In this document: positions 52,179 through 60,206 of the stretch, one piece after another
How positions within the stretch are numbered: the stretch's first letter is position 1
Layout: each line of letters starts with the position of its first letter
Assembly: GCF_965208925.1 (NCBI RefSeq)
Contig: NZ_OZ242364.1
Location: 1,612,001 to 1,676,000 of the forward strand
Direction: 5' to 3'
Source of the DNA: Poriferisodalis sp965208925
GTDB lineage: Bacteria > Actinomycetota > Acidimicrobiia > Acidimicrobiales > Poriferisodalaceae
DNA: 64,000 nt
Translations under genes and position numbers: made by a program
Notes under the pieces: generated by a model
Seen by the model: the letters and a program-made list of their open reading frames with translations, nothing else
The model's database searches: none
Told to the model about the DNA's origin: nothing

Positions 52179-53452
52179 TCGGGCCGGATCACCGCCCGCC
52201 TGTTTGGCCGAAGCCTGAGCCGGGAGCCCTCGCGGGCATCCGAATCTGCGACTTCACCGGCCAGCTCGCCGGGGCGGGTGCCACCAAGATCCTGGCCCAG
52301 CTGGGCGCGGAGGTCATCCGCATCGAAGATCCCGTGCGGCAGGGCCGCTGGGACATCCTGCGAGGCACCCAGCCCTTCGTCGGCGAGCACCGCGGCATCG
52401 AGGCCGGAGGCTCGTTCAACAATCACAACGCCGGGAAGCTCGGCATCACGCTCAACCTGCGGGACGACCGGGCGAAGGACCTGCTGCGTGAGCTGGTGGC
52501 CGAGAGCGATGCGGTGACGGAGAACTTCGCCGCGGGTGTGATGGAACGGCTCGGCTTCGGTTACGAGGCCTTGCGGGCTGTCAAGCCCGACATTGTCTAC
52601 GTGTCGAATTGCGGGTTCGGCGCCGACGGACCGTATGCCAGCTTCCGCTCATGGGGACCGATTGCGCAGGCCGTGTCCGGCTTGACGTTCCAGTCGGGCC
52701 TGCCCGACCTGCCACCGGCAGGCTGGGGCTACTCGTTCATGGATCACACGGGCGCCTACTACATGGCGATGGCGATCCTGATGGCGCTCTACCACCGTCG
52801 TCGCACCGGCGAGGGCCAGTGGGTGGACCTGGCGTGCATCGAAGCCGCAGGGACGCTGCACGGCGCTGCCTCGCTGGACTTCACCGTCAATGACCGCCCC
52901 GCCCGCCGCGACGGCCTGCCGAACAGCAACCGGTGCCAGTCGCCGGCCATGGCACCGCACGGAATCTGGGCCTGCGATGGCGACGACCAGTGGGTGGCAA
53001 TTGCCGTCCGCAACGACGGGGACTGGGAGCGCTTGGCCGAAGCGCTGGGCGAGCCGTGGGCTGCCGATGAGCGCTGGGTGCGGCTGGCCGGACGGCTGGC
53101 CCACGAGGGCGAGCTGGAGCGGCTGATCGGGGAGTGGACTGCGCACCGCGACAAGCACGAGATCGCCGAGCTGCTCGTTGCTGCCGGCGTGCCTGCCGCA
53201 CCAGTGCTGCGACCGAGCGAGCGCATCGACAGCGACCCGCGTACGAGCGACTGGGGCATGTGGGTCACCGTCCCGCACAGTGAAGTGGGCGACACCCGGG
53301 TCGAAGGGCTGCCGGTCCGCCTGTCCGAGACCGACTGGGCCATCGGCCGCGCTGCGCCATGCCTCGGCGAGGACAACCGGTACGTACTCGGTGATGTGCT
53401 GGGCCACAGCGACACTGAGATCGCCCAGCTCGAAGCGGACGGCGTCATCTGA
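52175..53452 (+). CDS. CaiB/BaiF family CoA-transferase (Asp nucleophile present)
   Basis: 425-aa class III CoA-transferase. ALAGIRICDFTGQLAGAGATK opens the Rossmann part; the presumed nucleophile is D218 in GQWVDLAC. The closest visible resemblance is to the formyl-CoA/succinyl-CoA-type enzymes used in anaerobic aromatic or carnitine metabolism. The start GTG 52175 overlaps the acyltransferase stop (GTGA), and its own stop overlaps the next CoA-transferase start by one base. The pair may form a heteromer. Confidence 0.92.
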   Translation: MIGPDHRPPVWPKPEPGALAGIRICDFTGQLAGAGATKILAQLGAEVIRIEDPVRQGRWDILRGTQPFVGEHRGIEAGGSFNNHNAGKLGITLNLRDDRAKDLLRELVAESDAVTENFAAGVMERLGFGYEALRAVKPDIVYVSNCGFGADGPYASFRSWGPIAQAVSGLTFQSGLPDLPPAGWGYSFMDHTGAYYMAMAILMALYHRRRTGEGQWVDLACIEAAGTLHGAASLDFTVNDRPARRDGLPNSNRCQSPAMAPHGIWACDGDDQWVAIAVRNDGDWERLAEALGEPWAADERWVRLAGRLAHEGELERLIGEWTAHRDKHEIAELLVAAGVPAAPVLRPSERIDSDPRTSDWGMWVTVPHSEVGDTRVEGLPVRLSETDWAIGRAAPCLGEDNRYVLGDVLGHSDTEIAQLEADGVI

Positions 53453-54669
53453 TGACGGGCGCAGGCGGTGCGAGGCCGCTCGACGGCCTGCGCGTGGTCG
53501 AGCTGACCTCGCAGCGATGCGCGCTCGCAGGGAAACTGCTGGCGGACATGGGCGCTGACGTGATCGTGGTGGAGCCGCCAGGCGGCTCGCCGATGCGCGG
53601 CCACGAGCCATTCGCCGGCGATCAACCCGACCCCGAGGGCGCCTTGTGGTGGTGGCACTACAACACGTCGAAGCGCTCGGTGGTGGTCGACCTCGACTCC
53701 GCGGCAGGCGCAGCCGACTTTCGTCGATTGGTCAGCACCGCCGACGCCGTCATCGAGGCGGAGCCGCTCGGTCGCCTCGACGCGCTCGGATTGGACTGGG
53801 GCCAGCTCGGAAGGCCAAATCAAGGCCTCATCTGGGTGTCGATCACCCACAACGGTCGCGACCGACCCGACCCCCCGGCCACCGACTTGACGGTGCTGGC
53901 CGAGGGCGGACCGGTGTGGTCCTGCGGCTATGACGACCACACGCTCCCGCCCGTGCGGGGCGGGGGAAATCAGGGCCTGCACATGGCGAGCCAGTACGCA
54001 GTCGTCACGTTGATGGCGGCGCTCATGTGGCGCGAGCACTCGGGCCGCGGCCAGCTCATCGAGGTGTCCATGCTCGCTGCTGCGAACGCCACCTGCGAGT
54101 TCGCGACTTACTTCTGGCTGAATCAGCAGATCGACGTGCAGCGCCAGACGGGCCGCCACGCACTGCCGCAGATCAGCGAGCCGACGCAGGTGCAGTGCGC
54201 GGACGGCCGGTGGCTCAACACCGGCGTGCCGCCCCGGCGAGGCCCCGAGTTTGCGGCGCTGGCCACGTGGGTCGCTGAGCTCGGGCTCATGGAGGAATGC
54301 CCGTACGCAGAGCTGCTCCGGCTTGGCGAGAGCTACGAGCAGATCGACATCCTCCACCTTGACGCCGATCCGCTCGGCGCCGAGGTCTTCGGTGCGGGAC
54401 GCGACACGGTCAACTTCCTGGCCGAACGGCTCGGAGCGCATGAGCTGTTCGTGGGCCTGCAGTCGATCGGTCTCGCCTGCGGGATCGTGTATTCGCCCGA
54501 GGAAATGCTGGCCGACGAGCACTTCGTGACCCGCGGTTTCCCCGTCGAGATCGATCACGACGGGACCGCGGTGACCTACCCGGGCGCGCCCTACAAGTTC
54601 TCAGCCACGCCGTGGCGCGCAACCCGCGCGCCGCGATTGGGCGAGCACCAAGACCTGCTCGCCAAGTGA
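53452..54669 (+). CDS. CaiB/BaiF family protein with Glu at the nucleophile position
   Basis: 405 aa, same fold as the upstream gene (LDGLRVVELTSQRCALAGK). At the nucleophile site the sequence is GQLIEVSM, so the catalytic Asp is Glu (E204). A Glu might still form the mixed anhydride, but more likely this is a non-catalytic subunit that pairs with the protein at 52175; two-subunit class III CoA-transferases are known. TGATG overlap with the upstream gene supports a 1:1 complex. Confidence 0.88.
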   Translation: MTGAGGARPLDGLRVVELTSQRCALAGKLLADMGADVIVVEPPGGSPMRGHEPFAGDQPDPEGALWWWHYNTSKRSVVVDLDSAAGAADFRRLVSTADAVIEAEPLGRLDALGLDWGQLGRPNQGLIWVSITHNGRDRPDPPATDLTVLAEGGPVWSCGYDDHTLPPVRGGGNQGLHMASQYAVVTLMAALMWREHSGRGQLIEVSMLAAANATCEFATYFWLNQQIDVQRQTGRHALPQISEPTQVQCADGRWLNTGVPPRRGPEFAALATWVAELGLMEECPYAELLRLGESYEQIDILHLDADPLGAEVFGAGRDTVNFLAERLGAHELFVGLQSIGLACGIVYSPEEMLADEHFVTRGFPVEIDHDGTAVTYPGAPYKFSATPWRATRAPRLGEHQDLLAK

Positions 54670-54696
54670 CAGATACGACGCTGCGCTGAGCCCCCG

Positions 54697-55440
54697 CTAC
54701 TCGTCAGGGTTGTGAAAGCGAGCGGCCTTGGCCAGCTCGCGGACCTCGGCGCGCTCGTCTGGCGTCAGGCACTCGAAGTCGGGTGCGTGCAGCTTGTCGG
54801 TGAGCGACTCGATCTCGTCGCGTGCATCAGCGAGGTGGCTGACGTCGGGATAGGGCTTGGGCCAACCGAAGAACTCGGCGTTCCACTCGCCCGCCGGGCC
54901 CGACAGGATCGCCTCGAGCGGGCCCATGCCCAGCGCTTGCACTGCGACAGCGTGACGGCCAAAACGCAGCTCCCGCATGATCTGGGCCATGAAGAAGCCG
55001 TGCGCCGGTCCTCCGGCGGGGGGCCGGGGCATGTCTCGCCAGCCGACAAACGTCGGTGCGCCTTGGGGGACAGCAGCGTCCACGACCCGCTCGAGCAACT
55101 CGCCCAAGCGCCCGGCGCCTTCCATCCCGGCGAGCCGCTTCTCGCCGTACTCGGTGCAGATGTCCGCCCAGATCAGCGCCCCTTGCGACGGCTTCATGAC
55201 CGCACGGCCCGCTTCGGTCGCCGAGCGCATGGTGTCGGGATTCCAGAAGAACGCTGCTGCGACCACGTTGTCAACAGGGCACTCGCCGAGCACGCCCAGC
55301 CGGCCGGTTGCGTACGCTCCCAGGCCCTCTGCCATGCCGCGCTGCGCTGCCTTCTCCAGCGTGGACGGGTCCATCAACCAGTCCATTGCCAGCATTCCCA
55401 CTGAGCCGCGCATGCTGCGCGCTACCGCCGTCGTCTCCAT
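54697..55440 (-). CDS. SCO6745-like protein of unknown function
   Basis: 247 aa, soluble. Pattern resembles the actinobacterial SCO6745 family (my recollection): an LGMGPLEAILSG motif, then EWNAEFFGWPKPYPD, and a helical C-terminus. Role unknown. ATG 55440 follows GGAGGA at ideal spacing. Divergent from the LLM oxidoreductase gene with 197 nt between; a TAGCGT -10-like box on the minus strand would give a ~45-nt leader. Confidence 0.7.
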   Translation of the reverse strand: METTAVARSMRGSVGMLAMDWLMDPSTLEKAAQRGMAEGLGAYATGRLGVLGECPVDNVVAAAFFWNPDTMRSATEAGRAVMKPSQGALIWADICTEYGEKRLAGMEGAGRLGELLERVVDAAVPQGAPTFVGWRDMPRPPAGGPAHGFFMAQIMRELRFGRHAVAVQALGMGPLEAILSGPAGEWNAEFFGWPKPYPDVSHLADARDEIESLTDKLHAPDFECLTPDERAEVRELAKAARFHNPDE

Positions 55441-55637
55441 GACTGAGTTCCTCCGGTGTGCTCCTGCTTCGAGTCGGCCTGACGCTAACCGCACGGCCCC
55501 CGGCCGTGCATGGCTCGTCGCGTCCAGCCCAGCGCCCTGTTTGCCGCCGTGGAATCGCAACGGCCGCGGCGTGGCGGGAATCTGCCTAACATTAGATTTT
55601 GGCCCCGAGATCGGCGGCCGGACCCAGGGGGCACGTC

Positions 55638-56750
55638 ATGCACGTCGGTTATTCGGCCGTCTTCCAGAACCCGGAGAATGCACTCTCGGACCGTGAGGTC
55701 TGGGAGCAGGAGATCCGCATGGTCGAGGAAGCCGAGGATCTCGGTTTCGACTCGATCTGGACGGTGGAGCACCACTTCACCGACTACACGATGTGCCCCG
55801 ACCCGGTGCAGTTCCTGACCTGGGTGGCCGGCAAGACCAATCTTCAGCTCGGCACTGCGGTGATCGTGCTGCCGTGGCACGACCCGATGCGCGTCGCCGA
55901 GCAGGTGACCGTGCTGGACAACCTTTCCGACGGCCGGCTCATCCTGGGAATCGGGCGCGGCTTGGCGCGGATCGAGTACGAGGGCTTCCGGGTGGACATG
56001 AACTCCAGCCGGGAGCGCTTCCTGGAGTACGCCAAGATGCTCATTGAGGGTCTCGAGCAGGGATACGTGGAGCACGACGGCGACTTCGTGCAGCAGCCCC
56101 GCCGCGAGATTCGCCCCCGGCCCGAGCACTCCTTCAAAGGTCGCACCTATGCCGCGGCTGTTTCGCCCGAAGGCATGCCGCTCATGGCACAGCTCGGCAT
56201 CGGTCTGCTGGTGATCCCCCAGAAGCCCTGGGAGATCGTCGAGGCCGACTTCGCCGCATACCACGGCGAATGGGTCAAGCATCACACCGCACCGCCGCCC
56301 CCGCCGCTGTCGGGCGGATTCTGCTTCGTTGACACCAAGGCCGACCGTGCCGAGGAGAAGGCGATGGAGCACATCTGCAACTACTACGGCACGGTCATGA
56401 AGCACTACGAGTTCGGCCCCAAGCGGCCGCACGAGGGCGTCAAGGGCTACGAGTTCTACGAGGGCATTTCCAAGTACATCGATCGTCACGGCGCGCGTGG
56501 CGCTGCCGAGGACTTCGCCCGCCTGATGCCGTTCGGCACGCCCGATCAGGTGCTCGAGAAGATCCAGGTCATCAGGGACAAGATCGACATGGCGGCCTTC
56601 TTCCCGAACCTGAGCTTTGCCGGCATGACCTGGACCGAGGCCCGCCGCAACCGCGACCTGTTCGCCACCGAGGTGCTGCCCGTGCTCAAGGAGTGGGACA
56701 CCCCGCCGGTCGGCCTCGCTGCCACCGAGCTGGCCACCGCCGCCGCGTAG
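55638..56750 (+). CDS. LLM-class flavin-dependent oxidoreductase (1)
   Basis: Luciferase-like TIM-barrel monooxygenase/reductase of 370 aa, using FMN or F420. Seen: IWTVEHHFTDYTMCPDP with the substrate-side His pair, LQLGTAVIVLPWHDP (strand 3-4), and the GRLILGIGRG flavin-binding turn near residue 107. It resembles the alkanal monooxygenase-like branch. ATG 55638 lies behind a GGGGG-type ribosome-binding site; a TAGATT box about 40 nt upstream can serve as -10. Substrate unknown. Confidence 0.92.
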   Translation: MHVGYSAVFQNPENALSDREVWEQEIRMVEEAEDLGFDSIWTVEHHFTDYTMCPDPVQFLTWVAGKTNLQLGTAVIVLPWHDPMRVAEQVTVLDNLSDGRLILGIGRGLARIEYEGFRVDMNSSRERFLEYAKMLIEGLEQGYVEHDGDFVQQPRREIRPRPEHSFKGRTYAAAVSPEGMPLMAQLGIGLLVIPQKPWEIVEADFAAYHGEWVKHHTAPPPPPLSGGFCFVDTKADRAEEKAMEHICNYYGTVMKHYEFGPKRPHEGVKGYEFYEGISKYIDRHGARGAAEDFARLMPFGTPDQVLEKIQVIRDKIDMAAFFPNLSFAGMTWTEARRNRDLFATEVLPVLKEWDTPPVGLAATELATAAA

Positions 56751-56890
56751 CAAACCTGGGCGGGCCGAGTGTCCGCGTACGCCACACCTGACTTGGGGCC
56801 CGAAAGCTCTCTCAACGGGAACGCACTGCGCTCATCGGCCATGATGTTCGCCGCCGCGTCATCCGGGCGCGGCGGACCGGGGGTTCCCAG

Positions 56891-57742
56891 ATGAGATTCG
56901 GCCTGATCTCCGCAAACTTGATGGGCAATGTCGATGGCGCTGCGGCGCAGGAGACAGCCCAGACTGCTGAGGAGGTCGGCTTCGACTCGCTGTGGGCGAT
57001 CGAGCATGTGGTCGTGCCGAAGTCGTACAGCTCCACCTATCCCTACGACGAAGGGGGGCGCCTGTTCAAGGGCGCCAGCCAGCTCGACCACTCGGACCCG
57101 CTCATCTGGCTGGCGTACGCCGCCGCGGTGACGTCACGCATCCGGCTGGCCACGGGCATCCTCATCCTGCCCCAGCGCAATCCGCTGATCCTGGCGAAGG
57201 AGATCGCTTCGCTGGATCGTCTGTGCGGCGGACGCTTCGACTTCGGCATCGGCGTGGGCTGGCTGCGTGAGGAATTCGAGGCGCTGGGCGTGCCCTTCGA
57301 CCGCCGCGGTGCCCGCACCGACGAGTACATCGAGGCGCTGCGGGTGCTGTGGACCGAAGACGAAGCCGAGTTTCACGGCGAGTTCGTGGACTTCGACCCG
57401 GTGTACAGCCAGCCCAAGCCCGTCCAGCAGCCGGTGCCGATCCTGGTGGGCGGCCACAGCGACCGGGCGGCGCGGCGCGCCGGACAGCTCGGCGACGTGT
57501 TCTTCCCGGCCGAACGGCCGGCGGAGGTGCTGGCGGAATTGTTCGAGTCCGCCCGCCGGTACGCCGAGGACGCGGGGCGCGACCCGGGCGAGGTGGAGAT
57601 GTGGACAACCGGTGCCACCGACCGTTCCCACCTCGATCAGCTCGTCGAGCTCGGCGTCAGCCAGGTGATGGTGCCGGGGCGGCGGCCGCCCCAACTCGGC
57701 GAGACCTATGGGCAGATCCTCGCTGACTACGCGGACGCATAG
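56891..57742 (+). CDS. LLM-class F420-dependent-type oxidoreductase (2)
   Basis: 283-aa luciferase-like oxidoreductase of the shorter F420-dependent type. MRFGLISANLMG start, WAIEHVVVP (His), IRLATGILILPQRNPL, GRFDFGIGVGW for the cofactor, PVPILVGGHSDRAARRAG near 190. It shares little with the larger LLM protein at 55638, so this is not a recent duplication. ATG 56891 follows GGGGG. 17 nt before the carboxyltransferase gene, which is probably in the same transcript. Confidence 0.92.
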   Translation: MRFGLISANLMGNVDGAAAQETAQTAEEVGFDSLWAIEHVVVPKSYSSTYPYDEGGRLFKGASQLDHSDPLIWLAYAAAVTSRIRLATGILILPQRNPLILAKEIASLDRLCGGRFDFGIGVGWLREEFEALGVPFDRRGARTDEYIEALRVLWTEDEAEFHGEFVDFDPVYSQPKPVQQPVPILVGGHSDRAARRAGQLGDVFFPAERPAEVLAELFESARRYAEDAGRDPGEVEMWTTGATDRSHLDQLVELGVSQVMVPGRRPPQLGETYGQILADYADA

Positions 57743-57759
57743 AGGGAAGGAGACGAGCG

Positions 57760-59340
57760 ATGGCTGAATACGGCGACGGCGACGCAATCAGCAACGAAGA
57801 GCGTGCAGCCGACTTGCACGCCCGGGCCGACGTCATCCGGCGAGACATGGGCGGCGCGTCGAAGGTCCGCGCCATGAATGAAGAGGGCGACCGGACCATC
57901 CGTCAGCACATCGACGCGCTGCTGGACCCCGGAACGTTTCGCGAGGTCGGCACGTTCAGCCGCTCGATCCGGCCGGAGATGCGCGACATCACCCCCGGAG
58001 ACGGCAAGGTCGGCGGCCACGGCGAAGTCGACGGGCGCCCCGTGACGGTCTTCGGCGACGACATCACCGTGCTGCGCGGATCGAGCGCGATCGTCGGAAC
58101 CCGCAAGGAGTCCCGGTTGTACGACCGCGCACTCACCATGGGCATTCCCATCGTGCACTTCGGAGAGACAGGCGGCGGCCGCATTCCCGACCTGATGGGC
58201 TCGGAGGGAATCTCCGAGCCGGGCGCCATGTTCGAGATGGCGCAGCGACGTCACCGCGTGCCGATGGCCACCATGATCTGCGGCCAGTCCTTCGGCGGCT
58301 CGTCGTTCCTGTCGGCCATGAGCGACTACGTCGTCATGGTGCGCGGCTCGTGCCTGGCAGTCACCTCGCCGAAGGTATTCGAGATCGCCACTGGCGAAGT
58401 GATCTCATTCGAGGACGTGGGCGGCGTGGATGTGCACTCCCGCATCACCGGGCAGATCGACCTCGGCGTCGAAACCGACGAGGAGGGGTACGCGGCCATC
58501 CGGCGATGGCTGTCGTTCATGCCGACGAACGCCTGGGAGCCGGCGCCGCGGGCCGAACCATGCGGCGATGACGGTCCCGACCCCGAACTCGGCAAGTTGG
58601 TGCCGGCCCGCCGCACCCGGGGTTACGACATGCGGCGGGTGGTGGCCCGCATCTGCGACCCGGGGTCGGTCTTCGAGATGCAGCCGAACTACGCCCGCAA
58701 CATCGTCTGCGCGCTGGCCCGTCTTGACGGCTACCCGGTGGGCGTCATCGCCAACAATCCGATGTTCTCCGCTGGCACGCTCGACCCGCAGGCCTGCCAC
58801 AAGGTCATCCGGCTCGCGACCGTATGCGACTCGTACAACATCCCGATGGTCTTCCTCGTGGACGTTCCCGGATTCATGGTGGGCAAGCGCGTCGAGCACG
58901 ACCTGATGCTGCACTGGGGCATCCGCATGATGCACGCGCTGCAGAACGCGTCCGCGCCGACGCTGACCGTGTGCCTGCGCAAGGCATTCGGGATGGCGTG
59001 GCAGGCCATGAACGGCTCCCGAATGCCGAGCCATGGCATCTACTGCTGGCCCGGCGCCGAGATCGGCTTCATGGATCCCGAGGTCGGCGTCAACGTGGCA
59101 TTCGGATCGAGGCTGGGTCGGATCGCCGATGCCGACGAGCGTGAGGCCGAGCGCCTCAAGCTCGTGGCGGAAGTGGCCGAGGCCACCAACCCCTACGAGG
59201 CCGCAGGCACCATGCGCATCGACGAGATGATCGACCCTGCCGACACCCGCCGCGTGCTCATCTCCGACATCCGGATGCTGGCCAACCGCTCGGTGCCGCC
59301 GCCTGAGCAGCGGCCGCTCAGCTACTGGCCGAGTTGCTGA
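57760..59340 (+). CDS. Acyl-CoA carboxyltransferase subunit, orphan
   Basis: 526-aa carboxyltransferase (propionyl/methylmalonyl-CoA type fold, two crotonase halves). N-terminal ADVIRRDMGGASKV, HFGETGGGRIPDL, SFGGSSFL, and the C-terminal NNPMFSAGTLD, FLVDVPGFMVGKRVEHD and RKAFGMAWQAM stretches are family-like. It has no biotin carboxylase or carrier gene beside it; it could use the alpha subunit at 33511 or work in a decarboxylase. Strong ribosome-binding site (GGGAAGGAG) before ATG 57760. Confidence 0.9.
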   Translation: MAEYGDGDAISNEERAADLHARADVIRRDMGGASKVRAMNEEGDRTIRQHIDALLDPGTFREVGTFSRSIRPEMRDITPGDGKVGGHGEVDGRPVTVFGDDITVLRGSSAIVGTRKESRLYDRALTMGIPIVHFGETGGGRIPDLMGSEGISEPGAMFEMAQRRHRVPMATMICGQSFGGSSFLSAMSDYVVMVRGSCLAVTSPKVFEIATGEVISFEDVGGVDVHSRITGQIDLGVETDEEGYAAIRRWLSFMPTNAWEPAPRAEPCGDDGPDPELGKLVPARRTRGYDMRRVVARICDPGSVFEMQPNYARNIVCALARLDGYPVGVIANNPMFSAGTLDPQACHKVIRLATVCDSYNIPMVFLVDVPGFMVGKRVEHDLMLHWGIRMMHALQNASAPTLTVCLRKAFGMAWQAMNGSRMPSHGIYCWPGAEIGFMDPEVGVNVAFGSRLGRIADADEREAERLKLVAEVAEATNPYEAAGTMRIDEMIDPADTRRVLISDIRMLANRSVPPPEQRPLSYWPSC

Positions 59341-59419
59341 GTCAGCTGCCCGCTGGGGTCCTCGTGGCGTAACCCATCTGCGAGCGAGCCCGCAGTAGTG
59401 TCTCCGGGGGAGTGTCGAG

Positions 59420-59433
59420 CGACCGCGCGGTCG
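59420..59433. promoter_or_regulatory. 14-bp perfect palindrome upstream of the MacB/FtsX operon
   Basis: CGACCGCGCGGTCG reads identically on both strands, 63-76 nt before GTG 59496, in the only gap between the orphan carboxyltransferase and the ABC operon. Candidate operator for a dimeric repressor. Confidence 0.4.
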
Positions 59434-59495
59434 TTGACGAGGCGCAGTAGTTCCAGCCACTATCGACATCGCTGACGACCGAGGAGTTCCGAGCC

Positions 59496-60197
<702 letters not shown>

Positions 60198-60206
60198 GCC
60201 CCGGGC

